From positions 1,178,001 to 1,242,000 of the forward strand of contig CALYLX010000142.1 in NCBI GenBank assembly GCA_944990035.1: a DNA stretch of 64,000 nt, in the 5' to 3' direction. Position numbers and translations under genes: made by a program. Numbering within the stretch: position 1 is the stretch's first letter; every line of letters starts with the position of its first letter. Below the pieces are notes generated by a model, which did no database searches, had not been told where the DNA came from, and saw nothing but the letters and a program-made list of their open reading frames with translations. Positions 26,968-37,394 of the stretch are shown in pieces. The stretch comes from Clitopilus passeckerianus (taxonomy: Eukaryota > Basidiomycota > Agaricomycetes > Agaricales > Entolomataceae).

Positions 26968-27128
26968 TCCTATATCTGTCTTTTTTTAGTCATAGCTATC
27001 TAATGCTTGTTGTCACTCTTTGCTCTTATTCTGTCCAATTGACAAGACTCCTCCTGAATTGATACAACTATATTACTCAAGACAACTAGACAACAGGGAT
27101 TCCGTGCTTAGCATGCAACCGTTATTAA

Positions 27129-28394
27129 CTAAAGACATTGGAAGTACTGAAAGAGCAAGAAAATACTGGATTAGTTCTGTATCGGGATGAAGGACAGCCG
27201 ATGGACTCACATAGTCATTTATTTTAGTGCAAGTGAAAGATCCGGCGCAAGTGGTAGCACCACTGTACCCGATACCACCGCACTGGCCATACTGAGCTAC
27301 CGTTCCTCCACTGGGAGAAGTGGGTGTGCTCGTGGGCGCCGTGGTGGTGGGTTTAGTGGTGGTAGGCTGAGCAGTTGTGCCTGGGTTCGATCCTCCATTG
27401 CAGCTGAAGACTGGAGGGCCGGGAATCGTGTAGCCCGGGAGAGTCTGGTAGATGTTGATCGTGATTCCAGGATCGGAACCTGGAAAGAAGACAAATTAGA
27501 AGAATCCCTGTCAAGGCGTCAGGATATATACCTTTGTATGCTCCCGGGAAGCTGACTGTGGCGGGCGAAGTGCTGCCTCCACCGGTGATCTGAAGCTGTG
27601 CGCACTCCATCTAGGACAGATATCGCGTAAATGGATGTTTCCGTTGAGAATAAGAGGTCACATACATAGAATTGAGCACCAGGATAACTCCCAGCCGAAT
27701 GAAGAGCGATGAGCTCCACTCTCAGAAGGTATTGTCCAGCAGGGATACAGTTAGGAATGGAGAAAGACATCTTGCCCTTGTTCTGGATCAGCCTGTCGAC
27801 CCCCCATTTGCCGCTTGAGTCCAAGCCATCGTGGTAAATCTTGAACCATTTGAGGCCAGTTACAGAGGATTGGGTGGCAGATGGAACTTGAGCACTATGA
27901 AAGATACGATAAGCTCTTGAGTCAGGCAGTATGGTGATATACGGACAGATATGCAAGGACAGGTCCGTGATGACTGGCATCGATGGGATCGCTAGCGTCG
28001 CCAGTATTTGCACTAGTTAAAGTATGGTGCCATTCGGCGGTGACTTGTGCACCAGCGGGAACAGTAATGACTTTGTTTGAAATGGGTTGGTGGTAGGGGT
28101 TAATCCCTCCGTTGCAGATGATGTCGTTCGAGTTTACATCTGTGATAGGCTGCCAGAAGTCGTCAGCAAGAGAGAAAATAAAGATATCATAATACCGCTT
28201 ACGCCGTCGTAGTCTACGACGCGGATACCGTTGAGGTGTCCTTGAGAGACTCCGTTGACCCAAAGTTCCTGCAGCGCATAAACTCAGCTGGCTGAAAGAC
28301 ATTCGACGGAGGGACCCCTCACCTGGAAGATAGTGTGTGCAGAGACACTTTGCAGCGTCAGAAGTATGGCTGATAGAGAATATGCGCCCCTCAT
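27129..28394 (-). CDS. AA9 lytic polysaccharide monooxygenase with C-terminal CBM1
   Basis: Secreted copper enzyme that oxidatively cleaves crystalline cellulose. Seven exons (28394-28323, 28268-28203, 28149-27947, 27894-27666, 27610-27532, 27479-27211, 27146-27129) total 936 nt, 311 aa. A 19-residue signal peptide ends VSA, exposing His20 as the N-terminal copper ligand (HTIFQ). The second ligand is in AEWHHTL, the axial Tyr in [17 protein letters not shown]. Other AA9 marks: [69 protein letters not shown] Thr/Pro linker ([15 protein letters not shown]) leads to a complete family-1 cellulose-binding module, [19 protein letters not shown] ending in DYYFQCL; the last six codons are on an 18-nt exon. 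A TATA-like box lies about 40 bp upstream. This is the only obvious secreted biomass enzyme in the window. Confidence 0.95.
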
Positions 28395-28935
28395 GTTGAT
28401 CCTGGTTAAGGGATTTGAAACTTGACGAACACCAATTTATACGAATACCGCTTCATTCTCGGTGCGTCGAGGTACGCCGAGCGCACAGATCACTGCGGGA
28501 CACCTCTCACATAGTAGCTTTGAATAAGAGTGCCAGCCCAAGGGGTGAAGGCACCGTGTTGAGGCAGGAACATGACTTCTCAAGCACGAGCAGCGGAAGT
28601 TCAGAGGTCCTTGGCATCATAAATGCTAAGTTCCGTTCAATTGAACATCGAGGTAGATCACATCACAGGACCAGCATAAGAGGCCTTTCTGCCGTGGAGC
28701 CCCCGAGGTTTTAGACTTTCCAATACATTCGCAGAGGTGACATATTCTGGAAGTTTTGAAGCCGGACGAAAGTTCTCAAGCCGAGAGCAGTGACGCAGCT
28801 ATGAAGCAAATGTGTTCTCATGCATCTGATTTTCAGGCAGTGAGATCGGTCTTTCGAAAGTCAAGAATGCGGTACACTCGCCTCTATTATGTGCCTATGG
28901 ATCATCCAAGGGTATACTGTAATAATGATAATTTG
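28395..28935. other. Intergenic upstream of AA9, downstream of VPS37
   Basis: 541 bp containing the AA9 promoter and the VPS37 3' flank. Apart from the TATA-like box listed separately, no clear regulatory repeat or coding sequence was seen. Confidence 0.5.
28434..28441 (-). promoter_or_regulatory. TATA-like box of the AA9 gene
   Basis: TATAAATT on the minus strand, 40 bp before the AA9 start codon. Its short distance from the ATG implies a very short 5' leader, so it may equally be coincidental. Confidence 0.45.
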
Positions 28936-29692
28936 TCAATCCTCCTGCCAAGCGACGTCTTTATTGGCCCATCTTTCACTCCACATCGCCCTCTTATGAT
29001 ATACTTTCCTTGCCTCCTTGAATTCTCTGATAAACTCGTCAACTCCCATCGCTTCAGCAGGGGTCCCTGTCCCGCTCCCTGATCTGCTAGTGGGTCCGGA
29101 ATTGCCACCGGTACTGGAAAATGAAGGTTGCTGTTGTATGAACGAAGAGGCAAGAGCTTCGGAAGAGTCATCTTGTGCTATTGTGCTGTGTCTTAGGCGC
29201 ATAAGTAGAAATTGAGGCGAGAAGCGCTGTAAATGGTGTTAGTATGAGCCTTGGAATGTGAAATGATGAACCGATAGACCTGGTAAACTTCCTTCTGTTC
29301 CTTCTCTAACTCCTTCCAGCGCGCTTCTAGCCGTTTGGCTTCATCGAAAGCATCTTGAGTCTCAGACCTTAATCCGTAGAGGTCATCCTGTAGCCTTGAA
29401 TTATTCTCTAAGAATAGATTCAGCCCATATGAAACGCCACTCTGCACAAAGTATGAACGCACGAGCAATAGATTCGTTAGCTGCTCCGAGATCCGCTTGC
29501 GATTGATATAGAGTCTTGACGCGATTGAGTGAATGAAAGATAGCTTGGAAGTAATGAGGGTCAGCCAAAAGGTCCTCTAGGTCTTCGCGTCTACCATCAA
29601 CCATTAGTTTTGATACCCTGAGCTTAGAGCTATGGCAGAGCGCACGAAAGATGAGATAGCTCAGGGAACTCAGCCAAGAGAGGTGTAGCCAT
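28936..29692 (-). CDS. VPS37: ESCRT-I subunit VPS37 (Mod(r) domain)
   Basis: Subunit of ESCRT-I, which sorts ubiquitinated cargo into multivesicular endosomes. Four exons (29692-29646, 29590-29463, 29407-29280, 29226-28936) total 594 nt, 197 aa. The start MATPLLAEFPELSHLS joins across a 55-nt intron to REDLEDLLADPHYFQAIFHS, the conserved opening of the Mod(r) domain. The rest is a long helical hairpin: LYQSQADLGAANESIA, RLQDDLYGLRSETQDAF, EAKRLEARWKELEKEQKEVY, then RFSPQFLLMRLRHSTIAQDD. The C-terminus has a Ser/Gly-rich linker followed by VDEFIREFKEARKVYHKRAM. A start at the ATG near 29604 would lose the N-terminal helix, so 29692 is preferred. Divergent from RRP40 with only about 100 bp between start codons. 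Confidence 0.88.
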
Positions 29693-29796
29693 GCTGGCTA
29701 AAGCTGTTGATCATGGACGTTGTTCGTCAACGCAGTTTGGGCGCGGCGTACGATGATCAGTTCGGCTCGCCCAGATTTTTGTCTGCTCGCACCACT

Positions 29797-30673
29797 ATGG
29801 CTTCCTCGATGACTGTCTTCCCCGGTACCACTGTTCAAGCTCAACATGTCAATCTTAAGCTTGGTCCTGGGTTGTTGACGTTGACGAGTGCTAATGAACC
29901 AACTCCCAATATCATCGCGACAAAAGCAGGCACTCTGAATACTTCAGCTAATGGCAGCAGATGGTGGATCGAGAACAATTCTAGGCGGGTGCGCACATAA
30001 TGCTTGCTTCAAAGGAGATTGTTCACTAATAAAACATTGAGAGTAGTACGTCCCAGCAGCTCAAGAATCTGTGATCGGCCATGTTGTTCAAAGAGTTGGA
30101 GAAAACTACCGCGTTGATATTGGGGGTGCCCACTCTGCATCGCTAGATGCACTTGCATTTGAAGGTGCTACGAAACGTAACAAGCCAAATCTCAAGGTAA
30201 TTTCTTCAATTATGAAAGCCCCTGCAGTACATTATTCTAATGCCAATACGGTCTAGGTCGGCTCGCTCGTCTACGCACGAGTATCACTTGCACATAAAGA
30301 CATGGAGCCCGAACTTGAGTGTTTCAACGCGCAGTCAAGAAAAGCGGATGGCTTCGGGGAAGTCAAAGGCGGGTTCCTTGTCAGGTGCAGCCTGAAAATG
30401 TGCCGCGAGTACGTTGGCCCTGCATACATCCTCATGCATCGCCCTGATCTCTTGCCCCTTAGCCTTCTCAACCCCGAGCACTTCCTCCTTCCATTACTAG
30501 GCTCAAAGTTCCCTCTCGAGGCAGCAATTGGTATGAACGGCCGTGTCTGGGTGAATGCGAAAGAGACGAAACATATTGTCGCCATCACCCGCTGCATCGA
30601 AGCTGCTGACCCGGACGGCGGAGGCATAGATGAAGTCGGCGTGAAGAAATTCCTTGCAGGCTTGGATCTATAG
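29797..30673 (+). CDS. RRP40: Exosome complex component RRP40 (EXOSC3)
   Basis: S1/KH cap subunit of the RNA exosome, in nucleus and cytoplasm, guiding RNA into the core for 3'-5' degradation. Three exons (29797-29988, 30047-30196, 30257-30673) total 759 nt, 252 aa. N-terminal PGTTVQAQHVNLKLGPGL is followed by YVPAAQESVIGHVVQRVGENYRVDIGGAHSASLDALAFEGATKRNKPNLKVG-type S1 sequence in family order, then GSLVYARVSLAHKDMEPELE, a Cys/Gly turn, and a KH-like C-terminal part around GMNGRVWVNAKETKHIVAITRCIE. Start chosen at 29797 (MASSMTVFPG) because it fits the family start; an in-frame ATG at 29713 would add 28 residues. Tail-to-tail with EAF6 (85 bp apart). Confidence 0.92.
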
Positions 30674-30758
30674 AATTTAGCGGAATGAATATGAAAAAAG
30701 GATCCAGTGGAATGTTGAGGAAGGGGCAAAATCCTGACGAAGAAACGTGAAATGGCCT

Positions 30759-31492
30759 TCAGTCATCGTCTGCAAGCCGAGCCCTCTTATTCGATCGTCT
30801 GGAGATTGTGGTCGCCGCACTAATAATCTCGTCGTCACTCTCCTCATCCCCGGCTACAGACGCCTCCCTATCCCTCTGTCCTCTCATTCTTGCCCTCTTG
30901 AGCCGCTGATACTCCTTATCACGAATCTTTTTCTGCTGCTGCGAGGCAGTAAGTTCTTGGGTCCGTGTTGCTGGAGGGAGGAGGACGGTGGTAAGGGAAG
31001 AGGGGGTAAGCCCAGAGGTCGATCTGTTTAGGTCGTCCCCAGTAGCAGTAGATTCGTCTCCGTCGTTCGCTAGGTCCAGGGACTAAAGAAGGGGCGTGAA
31101 TACGTCAATATAGAAAGCAACTGTTCTTGAACAAACCTTCGTGTAGGTTAGGCTGCTTCGTGAAAACAACCGGTCATGGTCATTTATTTCATTCTTTCTG
31201 CGGCCGGTAGTCTGATTCTTGAGGTAATTCTCGAAGCCTTGAACTATATTTCCTCCATTATGGACCGCAGTTTCGGCGAAGTAGGTCGACTCGAGGGTGA
31301 ATATTTGAGTTTCAACTTGCACCTGTTCGAAGGTCTCTAGTCAGTGCACTGTAGCCGCACAAACGCGTGAAAACAGCATACAAGTTGCTTATCTACCACT
31401 CTCTTTTTGGTCAAAGCCTTCTTGAGGTCGTTCTTCAACGTTTCATAACGCGCCTTATCCTCTGCAGTTGGCGCAGGTCCAACTTCTGCCAT
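30759..31492 (-). CDS. EAF6: Chromatin modification-related protein EAF6 (NuA4/MEAF6 family)
   Basis: Small coiled-coil subunit of NuA4 and related acetyltransferase complexes. Three exons (31492-31382, 31322-31137, 31082-30759) total 621 nt, 206 aa. Residues 1-90 carry the family domain: RYETLKNDLKKALTKKRVVD, QVETQIFTLESTYFAET, GGNIVQGFENYLKN, then a SRSSLTYT-like motif. The C-terminal 108 residues are hydrophilic with a basic helix (KKIRDKEYQRLKRARMRGQR) and an acidic SDDE patch, longer than in yeast Eaf6. Start at 31492 (MAEVGPAPTAEDKARYE). Divergent from RPT5: the two start codons are about 150 bp apart and must share a promoter region. Confidence 0.9.
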
Positions 31493-31642
31493 CGTCGTGG
31501 TCGATGCTGAGCGTTCAGTTCCAGGAGAGGTCCTTGTTTGGGCGTGTTTGATCCAAAAGCCCATGTACTTACGCGTCTGTATCTGGCCTTTGGTCGACGC
31601 GCTCACTGAGTAATCGAGCATACACCCTTCCTTCTGAACTCA

Positions 31643-33279
31643 ATGGCTTCTCTACCGCCTTCGTCCAATCCTCCTCCCAACCCAGAGAAGAAACATGAGC
31701 CCAGTACGGATGCTCCCCAGCAACCGTCGGAGCAAACAGAATCGACAGAGATGGATACGACGGGCGACGTTCCTCAAGAGGAGACATGGGATGACATCCC
31801 GGAGGAGATCAAGGAATTGAATACGGATGAAATATTAACGAGAATAAGGCTGATTGACAATGATTTGAAGGTGCGGTATTGCCCGTCACTTTCATTAATC
31901 AGGGTAGAAAGAACTAAAAGAACCAATTCTTGTGTGGCTTGTTCAGGTGATAAGGTCAGAAACGACTCGGCTTCAGCATGAGCAGACTGTGATGAAGGAG
32001 AAGATACGAGATAACGGCGAAAAGATAAAACAGAACAAAGTCCTTCCTTACCTTGTAGCCAATGTTGTTGAGGTACGTCTTATACCGTCCCCTTCTCACC
32101 AAATTAGTTCTCATAGTAGCACAATTTACTAGATTTTGCAGATGGATCCGGACTCAGAAGAACAGCAGCAAGGCGCCAACCGAGACCTTTCTTCGTCCGT
32201 GCCAGGTTCTTGTGCCGTCGTCAAAACCTCAACCCGGCAAACTGTCTTCCTCCCAATGATCGGTCTCGTCCCCCCTGAGCAACTTGAGCCGGGAGATCTT
32301 GTAGGCGTGAACAAGGACTCCTACCTCATTCTTGACAAACTCCCTGCGGAATTTGACTCCCGAGTAAAGGCAATGGAAGTGGATGAACGGCCGACAGACA
32401 CCTATACGGATGTTGGTGGACTGGAGAAGCAGATCGAGGAGCTAGTGGAAGCGATCGTGATGCCTATGGAAGAGGCTGAGAAGTTCAAGACGATAGGAAT
32501 CAAACCTCCTAAGGGTTGCTTGATGTATGGCCCTCCAGGTACTTTTTGTCCTTATATGCGCATTGGGAAGACTCTGACAACAATGCTGTTTTTCTAGGCA
32601 CTGGTAAAACGCTACTTGCCCGAGCTTGTGCTGCATCAACCAAAGCATGCTATCTCAAACTCGCTGGCCCTTCATTGGTCCAGATGTTCATTGGTGACGG
32701 TGCCAAGCTCGTCCGAGACGCATTTGCATTAGCTAAGCAAAAGCCCCTGCAATCATCTTCATTGACGAGTTGGACGCTATTGGCACAAAGCGATTCGACA
32801 GCGAGAAGAGCGGTGACAGAGAAGTGCAGAGGACGATGTTGGAGCTTCTTAACCAGCTGGACGGTTTCGGAAGTGACGAGAGGATAAAGGTTTGCCGTCT
32901 TGCCACCAAGTAATTATATACCTCTCTCATCATTCTGCCCAGGTCATTGCAGCAACGAATCGTATCGACATTCTTGACCCTGCTCTTCTCCGATCTGGCC
33001 GTCTCGACCGAAAGATCGAGTTCCCTCTGCCCAATGAAACGGCTCGTGCTCGAATTCTCGAGATCCACAGTCGCAAGATGACAGTGTCCCCCGACGTCAA
33101 CTATGAGGAGCTGGCAAGGAGTACAGATGAGTTCAACGGTGCACAGCTCAAGGCTGTATGTGGAAGCTGGTATGATTGCTCTTCGAGAAGGTGCATCGAA
33201 ACTGGGCCATGAACACTTCCTCAGCGGAATCGCCGAGGTGCAGAGTAAGAAGAAGAATGATCTCATGTATTTCGCGTAG
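31643..33279 (+). CDS. RPT5: 26S proteasome regulatory ATPase RPT5 (PSMC3), with two apparent frameshifting deletions
   Basis: AAA+ ATPase of the proteasome base ring, unfolding ubiquitinated substrates. Five exons (31643-31870, 31947-32072, 32133-32538, 32598-32889, 32943-33279) total 1389 nt. Order: N-terminal coiled coil ([32 protein letters not shown]), OB domain, Walker A GPPGTGKT split by the intron at 32539-32597, Walker [10 protein letters not shown], sensor [20 protein letters not shown], and the family C-terminus LMYFA (HbYX-like). Two breaks spoil the frame: one base missing at about 32743-32747 (FALAK..KAP before AIIFIDEL) and two missing at about 33160-33163 (KAVC before [12 protein letters not shown], a TGTG to TG-type loss). 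Adding three bases gives exactly 464 codons. The sequence on both sides is highly conserved, so error is likelier than pseudogene. Confidence 0.93.
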
Positions 33280-34477
33280 TTCATTAGTGCGATTCTTCCT
33301 TCTTTCTCCAGTCACTGTGTACTTTCTATCTACGTAGTTGCAATCCGATCTTCTATTAGTCTCTACGCACTGAGGTCGAAAATGAACGAGCAAGCATCCT
33401 ATACCCAGCCTTGATTGGGATCTACGCGCCTTTGCTATACGGGGGTATTGCAGGGATAGCAACCTTCCCGCGCACACACTAGCACAGAATTCCTTACCCC
33501 GACCCTCTCCTCCTCCATTGCGTGTTGTGTGATTTTCTGGGATCTTCGCCCACCCTCCGTTGCAAATTACAAAGCATCGTCAGCCCAAAAAAACTTATAA
33601 TTGAATCGAACCTGACCCGTCGGTCGAAATACGCCACGGCCCAACCTAACTTGGGCAACATCAATGAACGACGTCGCCTCGATTTTCATCGAGTCCTGTT
33701 TTCCATTCAAATATCGCCAAAATTCCAAATTATGTGGCTCCTGATCTTCACTAGTATGATGCGCATGCATCTCAGAACTCCCATGCATACGAGTGGCGTT
33801 CAGCCCTTGCTGGGTTCACTTGAACTTTTGCAGCCAGTTCGTCGTTTCCCGGCCATCGGAATACTTATTGGTGCAGCTGTTATTAACCGCTTCCCTCCAC
33901 TACAAATGTCTTCCGCGTTTCGATCAGCACTCGTCCCTGGTAAACGTCTAGGATAGAGATCGTCTGAGAAACGGTAGTGCTTGACGAAGATCAGTCCCTG
34001 ACGATCTCACGACTTAACAAACTGTTTCTCCATGTCCATGTGCTGATGCTTTTTGGAGGCTATGTGTACAGGTATTTGACTTTTCTTCCAGCTGGAACTT
34101 TCCATTCTCAGGGATTTGGGTATGCGAAAGTATCTGCCTTGCGTCTCTGGAGTCTGAACACACTGGAAACCCTGTCAAGATGGCTCAAAGCAACTAGCGA
34201 ACACTCGGACTAATGATAAATCCAATTTACCTCCGGCAACCCAGATCCAGTACCAACGGGTTTTTTATACGTAACTTCATGGTAAAGTTCTCGTAACCCA
34301 CCATCGGGTGACTGCCGCTGCCGCATTCAGGCTCGTCGACTGATCATCAGCCCGTGTAGATTTCGGCCTTTGTCACTTCATCGAAAAATCTCCATAAATA
34401 CGGGATGATTGTTCAAGCGATGCCCATATTTTTCAAGGTGCCGCCGGCGTGCTCTAATCATTGTCTTGTGCTGAACG
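33280..34477. other. 1.2 kb intergenic between RPT5 and DUF6534 copy C
   Basis: Contains the promoter of copy C. An open frame at 33522-33956 (+) has no recognisable domain and no supporting splice context. Nothing else seen. Confidence 0.45.
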
Positions 34478-36197
34478 ATGTCACTGGCAGTTAACCCAGC
34501 TGAACTTGCGTGCGTACGACCTTCCTTAATCTTTTGCAACCCTCTGATAGTGTTCTGGAAGCCATGGGCCTATGCTCATTGGTACCTTCCTGAACGTAGC
34601 TCTCTACGGAGTCTGCGTGGTTCAGGTGTACATGTACTACAATAATCACCGAAGGTACTATCCGTCTTATTTCATGTATGCTAGATTCAGCCGACCGATA
34701 TCCTTGGTATGTCTTCCAGAGACAACATTTGGGTACAGAGCTTCGTAAGTATCCTACCGTTACCCCCCACGCCAGGTTGACTGACCATGGTTGTAGATTT
34801 ACTCGCTGTTCCTCGCGGATACTCTGCACACCATCTTCACCATGGTTTACATGTATCGTTCTCTGATCCTCAATTTTGGTGGGTTCATATGGTGCCATTA
34901 TTCTATTACTCTAAGACTAATGGACCCATCGTGCATAGGCGTCTTTGAATCCCTTGCGACTGCTGACTGGATTGCTGCCACAGGTAGAATTTAACGTCGC
35001 CTTTTCTCCACAACGTACCCGTCACCAATGCTTGTGCCTTAGAACCAGCACTTACCGGAATAATTGGGGGCGCCGTCCAGTTATTCTTTGTTAGGCGAAT
35101 CAGAATCTTGACGAGAAACTGGTTCCTCGTTGGCCTCGTCCTGTTCTGTGCCTGTTCTTCTCTTTGTGAGTTCCTTTGTATTTATCCGAGATGAATGAGA
35201 CTCTCATATGATTCTTGCTCTATGTAGTAATGGGTGTCGGAACCGCAGCCGCTGTCCACTGGATTCCCGTGTACGCGGAATTCCAGAAATTCAAGGTCGT
35301 AACCATTCTCTGTGAGTCCGGTTCTTAGACCTTAATTTGGTTGACATTGACAGTCGCTGATCGGCGCCAAGGGCTCACATCTGCTGCCGTTGGAGACGTC
35401 CTCATTACAATCGGCTTGGTTCGCTACTTGGTGAGTCTGTTTTTATCATAACTTGTAATATTTTCCCTTACATTTATTCACTTGTTTAGAGACAACAAAG
35501 AACAGGATTTGAGAAGACGAACAGCTATATTGATAAAATTGTCCGATGTAAGCCCCGGTCTATGACTCGACCGATCTCATCCTTCTATGTCGAGCATGTG
35601 TTAATAGACCTGTATCCTCAGTGACCATCCAAACTGGCATGCTGACTGCTGTGTGGGCGTGAGTGCCGGTCTCAACCCAAGGATGCCAGGGTTTCTAACT
35701 GGGCATTTTACAGAATCGTCGATATGGCCCTCTACCTCGCCATCCCGACAGGACTGTTCGTTTGCTCCTTGGCACTTCTGACCATGATTACTGATTCACC
35801 TTCACCAGGCATCTGATCTTCAACTTCTCCCTCTCTAAACTCTACTCCAACTCGCTCATGAGTAGCCTCAACGCTCGGGACTTCTGGAAGTACGACAGCA
35901 AGATGGGCGACTCTCGGATGCATGAGAGCATTCCTGGTATGGGCAGCACCACCGCTGGCGGTACACAATTGAGCACATTAGGGGGGAGCAAACACGTAAG
36001 TGGCATTCAATGACATTTTTTTAATTTCTTCTTGCTCATTCATTATCCATGTTCAGCAGAATACAGAAGTTTATGTGCACGTTGAGAGGTCTCAGGCCGC
36101 TCCTGATCCTTCGAAAATTTCCTTCCACCACGATAGCGATGCCGAAGGATACGAGAAGCGATTCGATGCAAAGAATGATACTCTTGGCAGCGTATAA
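34478..36197 (+). CDS. DUF6534 multi-pass membrane protein, copy C
   Basis: Intact plus-strand member, 13 exons (34478-34509, 34562-34654, 34720-34744, 34797-34878, 34939-34983, 35043-35165, 35228-35311, 35354-35430, 35490-35547, 35622-35658, 35714-35755, 35809-35995, 36057-36197), 1026 nt, 341 aa. Family blocks: HGPMLIGTFLNVALYG, RDNIWVQSF, ADTLHTIFTMVYMYRSLILN, SLATADWIAAT, EPALTGIIGGAVQLFF, VYAEFQKFKVV, NSYIDKIVRLTIQTGMLTAVW, HLIFNFSLSKLYSNSLM, then SSLNARDFWKYD and a cytosol-type tail with TEVYVHVER. Seven hydrophobic stretches are visible. Exon lengths match copy D almost exactly. The DPALT/GGA loop and the PTG segment are uninterrupted here, unlike in copies A, B and E. Its role is unknown; a seven-segment topology is compatible with a receptor or a channel, but nothing here decides that. 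Confidence 0.9.
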
Positions 36198-37394
36198 ATT
36201 GGGTTGTCCTGGTCGAAAGACTCATGAAGCGGTGTCACTTTAAGTGGGGTCACTGTACAATATTGTACATCTATGCATGTGTCTGCGACTTCCGAGGTTT
36301 TGGCACCTCTCAGCTGTATACCCATTGTGTGCGTGTATTACCCACCTTTAATTTGTTGTATTTTCCCTCGAGAAAACTTTGCATTAACTTCAAGCTTTAC
36401 CTTCCCCTCTTTTGTATGTTCGTATACTTGGATAAATATATTATCACCGTAATAGAAGTCAGTCTTTTCCATATAATGATTTGAGCCTAACACCCATCTA
36501 TCTGCGTTGCTGGCTGTTTTGAAGAAGCCTACAGGATTTACTCATGTCACAAGGATGAAATTGAGCCTGAATGCAAATCGCCTATGCCTGTTCTCACGGG
36601 GACCCCCCTGAGTCGCGCCCGGACTTCGACACACGTTGACACAATTAGTATCCTCCTTGCACCCATGACCTTCTACCATATCATATACCCTCTTCGGCCC
36701 ACGCGTATCCACCTTTAAAATGCGGACTGAGGAAGCCGAAGGAATGGTGAAGACCTGGCCCTCGCAGGCCACTCAGAATGCGAGTCTCGCAACAGCCAGC
36801 AAGGCTCCGAAGTTCAAGGGTCTTGAGCTTGATTAGCGCTCTTGCTCGTGATGGAAAATTCCATAATGAATCTCTAGGGTCTTCTCATCTACGGAAGTCC
36901 GGCCGATCCTCTGGGACTTGATGTACGTATTCTGAAGCCTTCGCTCCACGTTTGGATGGATGGTATCTCGACTTCCCATGATGCCTGCTGCCCAACAGCG
37001 CCCAGCCTGGCTGGGAGTTCGTTGCGAACCAGTCGGACGGCCATCTGAATGGTCCAAGTCCAATGGTCCAATGGAAACCCTGTCTTCCAGTCATATGACA
37101 AGGCAGAGGCCCATGTATTAATCTGATGCATCTTCAGGAGACTTCCAAGTACTGTTATTGCCAAGTTATTGCCAATGATGAACGCACTCGTGACACCGCT
37201 CACAGCAATGATCTTCGTCATGTATTCGCCTCGTTTCGGGGTTCTGCCGTTTTGCCTCCGTCCGTGACTGGCGACTGACCCGATCGTATATATTGGACCA
37301 TCCCCAATGCGGCGACTTCGTTCTCCAGGGTAGCCGGCCTACGATTTTTACTTTCAACCAGCTTGTCCAACGACAGAACGAGGCTGCCAGCACC
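36198..37394. other. 1.2 kb intergenic between DUF6534 copies C and D
   Basis: Tandem spacing between two co-oriented paralogues. A minus-strand open frame at about 36889-37221 begins with a hydrophobic, signal-like stretch, but no domain or consistent splice model could be built. Left unannotated. Confidence 0.4.

Noticed and set aside
33522..33956. Open frame downstream of RPT5
   Set aside because: Composition and lack of domain suggest chance; possibly 3' flank.
36542..37221. Minus-strand frames between DUF6534 copies C and D as a small secreted protein gene
   Set aside because: A signal-like start exists, but no splice model joins the frames and no domain is recognisable.
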